DNA from: Maylandia zebra
Lineage: Eukaryota; Chordata; Actinopteri; Cichliformes; Cichlidae
Length of the DNA stretch: 64,000 bases
Assembly: GCF_041146795.1 (NCBI RefSeq)
Contig: NC_135182.1
Location: 1,333,501-1,397,500, forward strand
Reading direction: 5' to 3'
Below are positions 45,220-56,701 of this stretch, piece by piece. Positions within the stretch are counted from its first letter, which is position 1. Every line of letters begins with the position of its first letter. The notes beneath the pieces were generated by a model, which saw nothing but the letters and a program-made list of their open reading frames with translations, made no database searches and was not told the DNA's origin. A program made the translations under genes and the position numbers.

Positions 45220-45480
45220 TTGGGGGTTTTTTGCCTGTCCCGTTTGGCTCTTTTGCCATCAGAATTATTGTCTAAAGGCGAAGAAAGATGCCCAAAGGAT
45301 TTACTTTACCAAATGGACCATCCCAGCCTTGCCGTAATGGTCTATTTGATTCACCTTTTACTGTTTAATTTATTTTATTTTCATTTGCTAAATTTGCTCT
45401 TTCTTTTCCCCAGATTTGACTGGGGAAAAGAAAGAGGGAAAGATAAAAAAATTCTTGAATTGTGAACGGGAAGTGTCTGA
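45220..45480 (+). repeat. Diverged interspersed repeat, copy B
   Basis: TTTTGCCTGTCCCG, AGAATTATTGTCTAAAGGCG and AAGATGCCCAAAGG follow the same order as at 2217-2340, and GGGGAAAAGAAAGAGGGAAAG corresponds to AAGAAAGGGAAAG at 2452-2465. Confidence 0.55.
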
Positions 45481-45973
45481 AGATATACTGGCACAAGCCT
45501 CATGTTTTCACTTTGCTATGTTACAGAGATATGACGATTCAAAAATGCGTCTCATTAGAGAATTCCAGCGGTGATTTCGAGCAAAGTCTCCACTGAGTTT
45601 CTATGGAGAGTTTTCAGACTTTGTGTTGCTCTGAGGAGATTTGCCAAAACTGTGTAACTCCCACAAAAACTGAGAATGACATTTTCTGAAAACCAGCAAA
45701 AATGCCTAGGTTTTGATGTATAATTTGTGGGGCTAAGTGAAAATTAAGGGGGTAGCATGTAGTTCTTAGGACATGAAGACAAAATTCAGAAAGGTCCAGT
45801 GGGCCACTCTAAACCAACTGCATATGTGATCCCATCAGAAGTAGTACTTGTTAAAAGAAAGAGAGATTTGTCACCGAAGTGAACTATGTGTAATGAGGTA
45901 GTTGCACCCCCCAGCCTCCGGGTGGCGCATTGCTCAGCGAGACAGAATAGCGAGGTCATAGGTCCTCCTCTCC
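45481..45973. other. Unassigned non-coding stretch
   Basis: No feature recognised. Confidence 0.35.
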
Positions 45974-46044
45974 AATATGGCAGAAGCGAGGCAAAGAGAA
46001 ACTTCACCAGTCGTCTCTGTCTCATCATTTCCCTGTTTTGCAGG
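45974..46044. repeat. 71-bp direct repeat, copy 1
   Basis: Identical to 46714-46784 except for one base (CAGTCGTC versus CAGTTGTC). The unit starts AATATGGCAGAAGCGAGGC, ends TTTCCCTGTTTTGCAGG, and reads through as MAEARQRETSP and onward. Confidence 0.95.
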
Positions 46045-46713
46045 TTTGTAACCGGTAAAACTATATTAAAACGGTTGTAAAATATTGATAAGAAACACAG
46101 CAAAATGTGGGGTATAAATCAGTGGGTAAACCCTTTATTTGTTACGTTTTATGAAGTAGAAGGACTGGAAAAATGCCAAAGCCTAGCCAGCCGCGGGCGC
46201 CATTTTGGTTTACTTTCTCCACTTATTTCAGGTCGTTTTAGCTGAATAAACTCCTTGTTGTGTCCTGATATTGTGAATATGAATGTTAATCTGCTGTTGG
46301 CAGTGAAGAACGACTGTTTACTGGTTCTGAAAAGTGATTTTGAGAATGTTAAAGCTAAAGCTAAGCCTGCCAGCATACACATGACTCTTTCATGTATTTG
46401 TGAGCTACTAAGCTAAATTGGTTTAAGACCAAGCACTGGTATGTTGGTTAAAACAATCAGAATACATCTGTATTTATGTTAAAAGTTAGAGGTAAAAATG
46501 TATTTGAACGTGCATTTCATATTGTTTTGAATTGTCATTCAGAGAGAATAGCCGAGTAAATGATTTGAAGGTCACTACACGTGAAGTACTCTTGTTTCCC
46601 ATGTAAAGATCGTGGTATTGCAGCTTGAACATACAGATGGTTTTATTGTTATTTCTGTTGCATATAGAGAATGGTGATGCTGCAAATTAAAAATACATGT
46701 GATTGTATAAATA

Positions 46714-46784
46714 AATATGGCAGAAGCGAGGCAAAGAGAAACTTCACCAGTTGTCTCTGTCTCATCATTTCCCTGTTTTGCAGG
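46714..46784. repeat. 71-bp direct repeat, copy 2
   Basis: Second copy, 740 bp downstream. Its open frame from ATG at 46717 continues past the repeat as GTFKLFYRPKLWVGYNS and stops near 46858, about 46 codons in all. Confidence 0.95.
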
Positions 46785-47181
46785 AACATTTAAGCTGTTT
46801 TACCGGCCCAAACTCTGGGTCGGTTACAATAGCAACCATAACAACGCATGTATTCTCTGAAAAATCACAATGATGCAACTGAAAACTTAAAGAGGGATAA
46901 GCTATTATTATAATAACATTATAATAATATAAAATATTAAATAATTTTTTAAATAATTTTTAAAAAATCTTATATTATTATAAGATATTATTGTGCAGAG
47001 TTTGCAAAAACACAGACAGACACAACAGTGCCCTGGAGCTCTACAGAGAGGCACAAAGTGAAACATGACTTTCAGTAGCACCAGTGAACCTTTGAAAGAC
47101 CTGTAACAAGCAAACTGATCAAAAGAGCTGTAAATAAACAGACACTTGTCTGGCAATGCTGTGTGTGACGGGTTCTTGTAC
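46785..47181. other. Unassigned AT-rich stretch
   Basis: Contains runs of AATAATTTTTTAAATAA at 46910-46990 that can form local hairpins. No gene seen. Confidence 0.4.
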
Positions 47182-47414
47182 TAGGGCTGCTCAATTAATC
47201 GAATTTTAATCACGATTACGATCTGGGCTTTGAACGATCATTAAAAATGACTGAGCCGATTATTAGCCCCTCCCTCGTGCTTTACTCTCGCGCTGCTCCG
47301 TGTGGCAAATCAAGCGCACCTCTCTGCATTTCGAACACGCATCACAACAATTAAGAGGACCCAAGGGAAGCTCGGAAAGCTCAGCAGAAGTTATTTGGAG
47401 AGGAGAGTGACTGC

Positions 47415-47580
47415 CATTGGTTGAAAAGAGAGGTGAAAAAAAACCTTCAGTGGTGTGGAAACATTATGGTTCACAGAGTCAGACGTGGATCAAGTAGACA
47501 CAGTGTGTAAACTTTGCTACGGTGTCATAGCTGCACCACAGAGCAACACTGCACAGTTCACTAAACATAGATGTTTACAT
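47415..47580 (+). pseudogene. hAT transposase N-terminal remnant with BED zinc finger
   Basis: PSVVWKHYG is read in one frame and FTESDVDQVDTVCKLCYG, then QSNTAQFTKH, in another, so a one-base frameshift lies near 47470. This matches the ZBED-type finger layout (VWKHFGF, CxxC, then His). Nothing follows beyond 47580, so only the DNA-binding start of the gene remains. Confidence 0.7.
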
Positions 47581-47685
47581 TTTTCATTTATTTTTTATAT
47601 TGCAAACATTTGCACTGTTATCAGTATTTGCACACTATTTTATATTATTTTTTAAAGTCACTATTCAATACATTGTTATTGTTAA

Positions 47686-48656
47686 CCCTTTAAATCCTTG
47701 TAGAACCTGAACCGCGTAAGCTAGCGCAATATTTTTTTTTTGCATATAAAACCAGAGGAGTTGTACTTACATCTGATGCCATCAGCTTGTCCTCGGTCAC
47801 GGTTTCCTTCCACATAAAGCTTTGCAAAAATTGCATAAAAAGCGCTTGCAGGAACAAAAACATAATATTCCAGAAACACGCTTTGCCGATCCGATCAGCT
47901 GTTCGTAACACTTCCCACATTGAAAAAGAAGTCAACGCGAACTATCTCATGTCCGCCATTTCCTGTCCGAAACCGGAAGTGACGTCATTTTCGCGGAAAC
48001 TGTAGTTTTTTTTTACCTGTAGGCCTTAAAAGCCTATACTGGTGTTTTTATAAGTCATGTTTGACTCTATACTTTTCTGAATAGTTTCTGGGATGCTTAG
48101 AACTCGAATTGCACTGCTGGAAATAGTTTATTTTGATGCACCTGCTGTTTTCTTTGCAAATTTGCATCATAGGATTGTTTTTTGTTTTTCCTGCAGTATA
48201 TAAAAATTGCTGTATCTCCAAAATAAAACTATGAACACTCAAAATAAATTTACTGTTGTTGTAAACTATTTTTTGCAACTTTTTTTGTATTTAAAGTTTT
48301 GAGTTTTGAGCCTCTTAAATTTCCCCAAGTAGAAATATATGTTAAAAAAACAAAAACGATTTTCAATTTTTTTTGTAGTTTATTGCACTTTTTTGCAATT
48401 AATGTTGTTACTATGGACTTAATGCATACATTGCACTGTCCACTTCCTGCTGTGACAAAACAAATTTCCCACGTGTGGGACTAATAAAGGTTATCTTATC
48501 TTATCTTATCTTACATATTATTAAAATATGGGCTATAACAGTTGTATTGATGTATAGCAACTTGAAATGCTCCCAAAAATGGCTCTACAGCATGTAAAAA
48601 AAATATATATATATATAAGCTCTGGCGGACTTGGTTCTATAGTAGGTCTTAAAGGG
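47686..48656. mobile_element. piggyBac-like non-autonomous element
   Basis: The ends are CCCTTTAAATCC and, reverse-complemented, CCCTTTAAGACC, with TTAA at 47682-47685 and 48657-48660. The 971-bp body has no transposase and contains a LINE tail at 48345-48513. Confidence 0.85.
48345..48513 (+). mobile_element. LINE 3' tail
   Basis: Ends CACGTGTGGGACTAATAAAG and about four TTATC units, the same tail style as the full-length LINE at 24291-27805, in the opposite orientation. Confidence 0.7.
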
Positions 48657-48750
48657 TTAAATAAATATCGTCAAATAATCGAGATCTCAATTTTAGTGAA
48701 AATAATCGTAATTATCATTTTTGCCATAATCGAGCAGCCCTATCTTGTAC

Positions 48751-48775
48751 TATATATATATATATATATATATAT
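48751..48775. repeat. (AT)n microsatellite
   Basis: About 12 AT units just right of the hAT TSD. Confidence 0.9.
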
Positions 48776-48789
48776 GAATAAAAATACCT

Positions 48790-49793
48790 GAGATTGGGTA
48801 CTAAGCCCCAAGTGCAACAGAAGAAGGATTGTTGAGTGTGAGAGGAACTCACCTGAAAGATAGGATCATGACCAAACTTGAAACCTGGATTCCACGTAGC
48901 CGGTTACCAAGACTACGTGAAGTACCCTCAGAAGGTCTGCTAGATGATGTTAATGCATCACTATGGACGATACCTACAGCCACCATTACCGAGACCAACA
49001 TGCTTGGCTACAAGTTGATCAGCCACAAGGAGCAATACCCTCCATGGAGAAGGAGGCTAGACGCTAAGATCAAGGTAGCACGGAGGGAGGTTAGCCAACT
49101 ATGGGAGCTGCAGAATATGCGATGAAGAAGGTGTCTAAGAAGTACAGCAAGCTGTCCATACCTGAGGCCTTGGAAACTGCCAAGCAATGACTCACAGCCT
49201 TGGCCAGCCGCTTGAAGAGGTACACCAGAGAGATCGAAGGCAGGAGAATGCCCCACACCTGGATCCTGGAATGCCTAGAATTGTACAAGATCAATGGGAC
49301 CCTAAAAGCCTTCATCAGGAACTCAATGGAGATGTGGCGTACAACACTAGAGGCCAACTCCAAGCCCATAGCACAAGTCACCATCAAGTGCGGGATCTAC
49401 CAAGGAGATGCTCTGTCCCCACTGCTGTTCTGCATAGGACTGAACCCCTTCAGTGACATCATTGACAAGACTGGCTACGGATACCGACTACGGAACGGAG
49501 CAGTTGTCAGCCACCTCCTGTACATGGATGACATCAAGCTGTATGCCAAGAGTGAACGAGACATCGATTCACTGATCCACACTACCAGGCTATACAGCAA
49601 TGATATCGGAATGTCATTCGGACTGAAGAAGTGTAGTCAGATGATAACAAAGAGAGGGTACTTCACGTAATCTTGGTAACCGGCTACGGGGGGTCCAGGT
49701 TTCAAGCTTGGCCATGATCCTATCTTTCAGGTCAGTTCCTCTCACACTCAACGATCCTTCTCCTATCCCACTTGGGGCTATGTACCCAATCTC
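48790..49793 (+). pseudogene. Dong/R4-clade LINE reverse transcriptase fragment with inverted ends
   Basis: The plus strand reads HLKDRIMTKLETWIPRSRL, PPWRRRLDAKIKVARREV and KVSKKYSKLSIPEALETAKQ, then a TGA stop, LTALASRLKRYTREIEGRRM, then reverse transcriptase boxes GIYQGDALSPLLFCIGLNP and HLLYMDDIKLYAKSERDIDS, and SFGLKKCSQMITKRG. The QGDALSPLLFCIGLNP and LLYMDDIKLYAK wording is typical of Dong/R4 elements (fish Rex6). Several core boxes before GIYQGD are missing, so the copy is internally deleted. The outer 140 bp at each side (48790-48929 and 49654-49793) are inverted repeats of each other, both covering the KLETW coding region. Confidence 0.85.
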
Positions 49794-50613
49794 GGGTGGG
49801 GGTCATGATATCCCCCCCCCCCTGACCTAGCGTCCTGGCTCCCCCTTGCCGTAGCATTTACTGTATGTTGTACCTTGTCAATCTCTAGCTGTGAGAGCAG
49901 TCCCTTCTTTCGAATGTTGGAACACTGAGCTACTAGTTGTTTCACCGTCATTGTGGATGTTGGCTATCGAAGAATCCATAGGTCCCTCATCCTATTCATC
50001 TAAACCCTTCCGCCAGGGTTAGTTGCGTAGTAGCATTCCAACAATGCCCTGTTTCAGTGTGTCTGACATGTGACATGTGATTGGTGACGTTAACTATGGT
50101 TAGTGTCACCTTTCAATCTAGAATTCAATCAGTGATATAGGAGAAAAGCAACTCCCCTATTTCTTTGTGTTGTATGATTAGAAAATAATAATTTAAACAC
50201 CTAGCCCACCTGCTGTAACTTCCCATTTTTTAAGAAAACACAAGATTTCTTGACATTTGGACACATGCTTGATGTTCCTTACATGCATTTAATTTTGATA
50301 TAATTTTAAAATCCCTCACATACATTTTAAAACTTAGTTCAACATGTTGGGGTTGATAGGTGTCATGAATGCAACATATGCAGGTGAAAGTGTGACTGTG
50401 GGTCCAGTAATCATACACATAGGGACTGGAGAATAGCACATGTGTAGTACAAAGAAAGATAACCCTTGTAAGGTTGTAACCCTTCTTACAACAAAAGAAC
50501 AAAACCCAACACAAAACAGAACCAAATAAGAAATTACAACCATACTGAAGCTAGGGGCCATCCCTCCACCACACAGTGAGAACAACATCCTACCAACTGA
50601 CACGCTCCAATAA
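49794..50613. other. Unassigned non-coding stretch
   Basis: The first 250 bases (GGGGGTCATGATATCCCCCC and onward) may still be LINE-derived. The rest shows nothing recognisable. Confidence 0.35.
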
Positions 50614-51686
50614 CGATGTTGGGAAGGTTAATTTTAAAATGTATTCCACTACAGATTACAGAACACATGCCCCAAAATGTACTTTGTAATGTATTCCATT
50701 ACGTTACTCAATGACAGTGATGTATTCTGAATATGTTAGATTACTTAATATATTATCATGCTTTTTTACAACTACATGAATGTACTACTGCTGTGTGATT
50801 TATTACTATTACTGAAGGTTACTCTCCATACCAACACCAGCTAGATGTTTAAATCTTAATATAAATGATTAACAGTAGGTGGACATTAGGTAAGGCTGCA
50901 CTTTTTGCAGCGATCTCGTATAGAAAACTATTCTGCGCGTATATAAAACAGGTCCACGCCTCCGAACCGTAGTAAAGGGACCTCTGACTAATATGTCGGG
51001 TTCGTGTCGGGCTCGTTGCTGAAAACTAGCTTTACTTTGTTGTCTGGGTCGACTTTGCTAGTGAGAGACAGAGAGAGGCGTTGAAAGGCTGCTGCAACTG
51101 AGCTTATTGTTTCAGAGGAAAACACGAACACAGCGTACAGTCGAGTCTTAATAGCTTACTTACAACTGGGCTCGTCAGGCTGCAGTGGTTATTATTATAT
51201 TTACATGCTTCCAGCTCCCGTTTCTGCTCGATGACAGGTCGTACTTTTCCACTCTCCTTTTTCTCCCTCCCTCCCTCACAGACACATAACGGTTCATTTT
51301 CCATGCATCACGGACTACACTACCCATAAGGCTACATTCTTTAAGGCTTTGCCTGTAATAATAGTTTGTAAAAAATATTTCTTCACGTCATTATGCGGGC
51401 CGCAAGTAGAGGTGACATGGGCCGTGAGATTGAGACACAGACATTACAGCCTCCTAATGCGTGTTTTGTTTGGGTTTCCATCGGCGTGGAATCACCAAAA
51501 TAGAGAGGGCATAGGCTAACATATGAAACAGGAAAAAAAATGCTGTGTAATCCCTTTACTTCAACAAAGTAACTGTATTCTAAATACCACCTTTTTAAAT
51601 GGTAACTGTAACGGAATAAAGTTACTCATAGTTTGTATTTTAAATATGTAACGCTGGTACATGTACTCCGTTACTCCCCAACACTG
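50614..51686. mobile_element. hAT-like non-autonomous element, TIR (CA)GTGTTGGG
   Basis: The left end CGATGTTGGGAAGGTTAATT and reverse-complemented right end CAGTGTTGGGGAGTAACGGA are diverged TIRs. Both ends carry the GTAACGGAATAC and TGTATTCCATTACG words of a common fish family. The 8-bp flanks (TCCAATAA, TCCACTGT) agree at four positions only, so the copy is old. The middle is G+C-richer than the ends and has no clear ORF. Confidence 0.7.
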
Positions 51687-52288
51687 TCCACTGTCCACAC
51701 CCCCAAGCTGGCCTTCAAAGTTAATCTAGACAAACCACAAGAACTCTGTGGGATCATCATGACAAGATTGGGATCATAGCAATTCAAATACGTCTTAAAT
51801 CCCACTTTGAAAACTGCATTTTCTAAAAATGATACTCCCTTAGCATATTGATGCACACCTAAACATCCATGTAAGGAAACCTCAAAAAGTTGATTCTGTT
51901 TATCTGGACGAAGCGTAAGGTCCTCTCCATTGAGTGTGAAGGATAAGATGGGCGAAAGATAAGCCCCCTCATAAGCTGCTTACATGTCCTGTTAAAACGG
52001 CGTCTTGCCTACAAAGAGTCAGTCAGATATCGGTCACTGTCACTGACATTGGGCATTTGATAATAACAGGTATGTTGCATTAGTTCTCACTTGGTCTCCT
52101 GGTCCACCATCTTTGGAAGCTATTTGTCAAAGAACTTCATTTCTTGCTTTGACTATCTTGAAGATCAGTGAGTTGTATCCTGTCTCTGCAGCTCATTGGC
52201 TGTTTTGGGCACGGTCGGTTAGGGTCTTGACTCTTGCCCTCAAAAATCTGCACACGTCTGTGTGTTAAAGTGTTATCTTCAACAAGAA
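51687..52288. other. Unassigned non-coding stretch
   Basis: No feature recognised. Confidence 0.35.
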
Positions 52289-52440
52289 GGGGCGATCGTG
52301 GCTCAAGAGTTGGGAGTTCGCCTTGTAATCGGAAGGTTGCTGGTTCGAGCCCCGGCTTGGGCAGTCTCGGTTGTTGTGTCCTTGGGCAAGACACTTCACC
52401 CGTTGCCTACTGGTGGTGGTCAGAATTATAAAGACAATTA
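52289..52440 (+). repeat. tRNA-derived SINE, 5' half
   Basis: GGGGCGATCGTGGCTCAAGA gives a degenerate A box, and GGTTCGAGCCC at 52342-52352 is a good B box of an RNA polymerase III promoter. The body words GGGCAAGACACTTCACCCG and TGGTGGTGGTCAGA follow. The copy stops before the 3' tail (compare 12610-12746). It is not a functional tRNA, because the acceptor stem does not pair. Confidence 0.8.
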
Positions 52441-52799
52441 AGTCCACGTTTGAATAATAAAAGAATTACATTCACTTTGGATGATAACACGATGCTAAAG
52501 CATATGATTTGTTTTAATTGTGGGGGGGGGGGGGCAGCATCTGTTGTGTGCAGTAAGTGGACTTTTGTCCTTAAACTAAATGAAAGGAAAAGTTGAGGCG
52601 ACGTCTCATCAGTGTATCCTGGCGCTTCCTCAACACCGGACGTGGGTCTTGTTCTCCCAGGTGACATCCACGCCAGTCTGGCTCTATTTAATGTCTCTTG
52701 GGTGGCATGGAGGTCCCAGCCTGGAGGCTCTGTGTGTAGATATTTGCAGATGTTTACCTGGAACCAGCTCACAGTTTGGATTGAGGAGACAGACAGCCT

Positions 52800-53250
52800 C
52801 TTTTTTTAAAGATTAGGATTAAAACTTTCCTTTTTGATAAAGCAAATATTTGGGGCTGGACCCTGAATCTTAGTTACAGTTCAGTACGCCCCAGGCTGGT
52901 GGTGACTTCCTATGAGTGGTTTTTTTATTATTTCACTCACTATGTGTTTATACAGCACTCTGCATTCAGTGATTACTCTTTTTTATTTTCTGTGTTTGTT
53001 GTACTTCTCCCTTTATCCCCAACAGTCAGAGTAGAAGAACGACGGCTGAGCCTGGTTCTTCCTGCTGAAAGGGAGTTTTTTGTGTTCCCACTTTAGCCAA
53101 CACTTTGCTCAAAGACTGTTTTCTGATTTTTTTCAGGGGGGCTGGAAGGGTTGCCTCTATCTATCTCTGTCTCTAAGGTTTTTATCTTACAGTATAAAGC
53201 CCTTTGAGACAGTGGTTGTATAATGCAGTTGAATTAACTAATCACCTGCA
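52800..53250 (+). mobile_element. L2-type LINE 3' untranslated region
   Basis: TTCCTGCTGAAAGGGAGTTT, TTCCCACTTTAGCCAACACT and ATAAAGCCCTTTGAGACAGT match the usual 3' region of fish L2 elements. No reverse transcriptase codons remain upstream. Confidence 0.6.
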
Positions 53251-54817
53251 GAGGAAAGACGTATTTATCCAGAATATGACTGTAATCTGTCAGATGAAAA
53301 TCTGTTATTAAGTGTACGTGCATGCAACCAGTGAACAGAATGAAGAAACTACAGTATAAGGAAAGTGTTGGGAAAATGTTTATGGAAGAATATGTTTGGC
53401 TTGAAATGAAGTAAAAATGAGAAAGCTTCTTCAAACACTGGAAACTGCTGAACCATTGTTGTGACACATTTTTCACTGAGGCTCAGATACACAGCTGCAC
53501 CTGAGGAGACTGAGCTGATGGGATGTTCTTGTGCGGTGGGAGTGAGGCGGCAGATATGTGACCAGCTGTTTTCACGTATGATAAGAAAACAGACCACAGA
53601 TGTAAGCTGTTCCACGTTTTCAAAACCTTCAAGCTTTTTCGGCTTCGTCAGCGCCGCGGTCTACCAAGCCAGAGGGCTTCACTTCCCAGCTTTGCCCTAC
53701 AGAACAAAGGCAGCCAAGTTAGTGTTTACACTCTGCAGGCTGTGTAGTGAGATTCATTTTCAGGAGGGCCCTTGTAACCATGGCAACAAGGAGTCTTAAC
53801 AACACCGGAAATCAATTTAGCATTTGAAAAGGGATACAAGATATCACAATCACTGAGGTGCGGCACTGTGATAGACACAGTTACATCATATTTGTTAAAT
53901 ATGTACAGAAACACAGAAGAGCCTGAAACCAGAAGGAAGCCTGAGACACACGAAAAGGATGGAAATCCACCGTAAAGGAAGTGTTACACAACAAATCCTT
54001 ATTTTAAGGAACAAGTACTTATTATATTAGAGACTCAAAAGGCTTTAGTCGATAGAATAACGGCAGTGAATTTATCAATAAGAATGATATAATAGGTCTG
54101 ATGTTATAACCTCCCCATGAAAACAAACAAAGCCTGTAGGACAGGGTTCAGCACTGGGACAAACTCTGTGACACTGCCTTCATACAAACATCAACCACAC
54201 GGTGCTGATGTCATCAACAGGAGACACATTTGAAAAGAATCAAGAAGACAAACATTGTAGTGGTCTCCCTTTATGGCTGATCTTAAATTTAAGGAAGATG
54301 TCAGAGTTTCACTTTCACATGAAGACTTTTGTTTTTAACCCTCGCTCGTCCACAGTGTCTTTGTCTTTCTCTCCTCCAGCAAGTCAGAGCTGAAGCCCTG
54401 CAGGCTGGTTCTGATTTCTGCCCTGACAACAATAAGAAAGCAGAGCTATCGAGGTATCACCAATGCTACCCACACCCACTGATAGAAGTTATGATGATTC
54501 ATTTTACTGCCCCGCACAAAAAGTAATGGTTTTATTCTGACCAGTGGAGCTGCCCCCTGCTGCCCACTATAAAGAACGCTTGTTGGAGCTTTAGTCTGGG
54601 TTCGACATACAGTCTGCCAGAATGATAACAGCTGTCACCAATTATGACACTGATTTCTCACTGAAGACGTTTTCAGGGGAAGAGAAGAAAAGCGTTGACC
54701 GTTGTAAAAACAACAAATAATAAAGAAATCTGACCAAACGTTTCTTAGCAAGGCCAGCTGACCCAACAACAAGCAGAGCCTCGCAGATGCTGGTCCAGAC
54801 CGAGACACACAAACCTC
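53251..54817. other. Unassigned non-coding stretch
   Basis: Short frames only. No recognisable domain or element end. Confidence 0.35.
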
Positions 54818-55961
54818 TATGGGCTCAAAATGTGGTCATAAATATTTTGTAATTGTAAATCAGTTTTGTATGTGTAAAAAAGATTTGTGTGTGGACTTAG
54901 CCAAAAAAACCCTGCAAGTTACAAGTACAAATTTTGACCCAGTTTTTCTTCCTTTCATCTGATTGGTGAATGTTATGTCAATCACAAATGTAACAATCCA
55001 ATCAGAGAACAGATGGGTTTGGCTGTCGGAGGGGCGCTTTTTTTGAACTGCAGGTCCTTGAAGGGAATAAATGCCCTTTTACATGCCAACCCAGCGTTTT
55101 CCTTCATCACCACGAAGGAAAACAGTCTGTGGTCGTCCGAGTTTGGTGATTTTTGTGTCACAGGTCTACGTGTTTAATACAGGGACTTCCACAGCCTTTT
55201 CAACAGCGCTGCGGACCGCGGGGGGGGCAGTGTTTTGGAAATGACAGTCTTCATTACAAAGCTTTCTCCGTTATGAATTAGCATACATGTTATTATTGAA
55301 CATTTGAAGAACCAGCAAAAAAACAGAAACTCTTGTAGAGGACATGAAGTCAGAGATAGAAAAGACAAGGAGCAGGTGCATCTAGTACAGGTAGAGCTGC
55401 TGCAAAAACCCACAGAGCCCAGCAGCCAGCAACAAATTCTGGATCCTTGGCTTTTAGTTAGCAGTTAGCATTAGCAGCACATCCTGTCTCTGATGTGAAA
55501 GGACTTTTATGCTGCGCACTGTGACTCACAGCAATGGTCCCGGTTCAGACTTTGTGTTAAACTAATCCTAAAGTAATAATGGTATTTCTAACCACTGATA
55601 TAGCACAACTTTATCCTTTCAACAGCTGCTGAAAGTTAGGGGACCTAGCTGCTATCGGATATTTATATAGAGATCCTCCAGAACTGTATTACCCTTCAAG
55701 GACCTGCAGTTCAAAAAAGCGCCCCTCCGACAGCCAAACCCATCTGTTCTCTGATTGGATTGTTACATTTGTGATTGACATGACATTGACCAATCAGATG
55801 AAAGGAAGAAAAATAGGGTCAAAATTCGTACTTGTAACTTGCAGGGTTTCTTTTGGCTAAGTCCACACACAAATCTTTTTTACGCACACACAAATTCTTT
55901 TTACACATACGAATCCTGATTTACAAGTACAAAATATTTATGACCACATTTTGAGCCCTTA
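54818..55961. mobile_element. Fold-back element with arms of about 250 bp
   Basis: 54821-55065 and 55692-55958 are reverse complements over almost their whole length, from GGGCTCAAAATGTGGTCATA at the tip to CTGCAGGTCCTTGAAGGG at the inner edge. The loop of about 625 bp has no ORF of note. AACCTC flanks both tips (54812-54817 and 55962-55967), but similar bases also precede the single arm at 34012, so the TSD is unsettled. The superfamily is not identified. Confidence 0.8.
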
Positions 55962-55982
55962 AACCTCCCATGCATTCATCTT

Positions 55983-56701
55983 TAGTAGGCTTGATTACTG
56001 TAACAGCATCTTTACAGGTCTACCTAAAAAATCAGTCAGACAACTACAGCTCATTCAGAACTCTGCTGCTCGAGTCCTCACTAAGACCAAAACAGTGGAC
56101 CACATCAGTCCAGCTCTGAGGTCCTTACACTGGCTGCCTGTCCGTCAGAGGATAGACTTTAAAGTTCTGATGCTGGCCTATAAAGCTCTGAATGGTTTAG
56201 GACCAAAATACATCAATGACCTCCTGACCCAGTATGAACCATCCAGATCCCTCAGGTCATCTGGATCCGGTCTTTTATCAGTTCCCAGAGTCAGAACCAG
56301 ACACGGAGAAGCTGCATTCAGCTTTTATGCTCCTTATATCTGGAACAAACTCCCAGAAAGCCTCAGATCAGCTGAAACACTCAGTTTATTTAAATCCAGG
56401 TTGAAGACTCACCTGTTCTCAGCTGCATTTGAATAAAGCACCAAATCCACACTTTAAGCTTAAATTTCAAAACTTACATTTAACTACTGATTTTATCTGT
56501 TTTGATTTTATATACTGTTGTTTGTTTGTTTGTTTGTTTGTTTGTTTGTTAATTAGTTAGTTAGTTTATTTGCTTGTTTTAATCAATTTTAAATCATGCT
56601 TTTTATTTGTTCTTGTTTCTAATGTCTCTGTAAAGCACTTTGAATCACCTTGTTGTTGAATTGTGCTATACAAATAAACTTGCCTTGCCTTGCCTTGCCT
56701 T
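55983..56701 (+). pseudogene. 5'-truncated LINE, C-terminal reverse transcriptase domain and tail
   Basis: An open frame reads [54 protein letters not shown] and [20 protein letters not shown], ending HLFSAAFE at 56436. This is the C-terminal domain of L2-type reverse transcriptases, without the catalytic boxes. The 3' region contains a (GTTT)n run at 56516-56552, TAAAGCACTTTGAATCACC, GCTATACAAATAAA and a CTTGC repeat tail at 56680-56701. The frame is uninterrupted, so the insertion is young. Confidence 0.88.

Larger units (their letters stand above)
47182..48742 (+). mobile_element. Non-autonomous hAT, TIR TAGGGCTGCTC, TSD TCTTGTAC
   Basis: The left end TAGGGCTGCTCAATTAATCG and reverse-complemented right end TAGGGCTGCTCGATTATGGC pair as TIRs. 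The TSD TCTTGTAC is perfect at 47174-47181 and 48743-48750. The body keeps a transposase start with a BED finger and is interrupted by a piggyBac-like element. Confidence 0.93.

Noticed and set aside
52289..52362. Candidate tRNA gene
   Set aside because: A and B box words are present, but the acceptor stem does not pair and the sequence continues as a SINE body.
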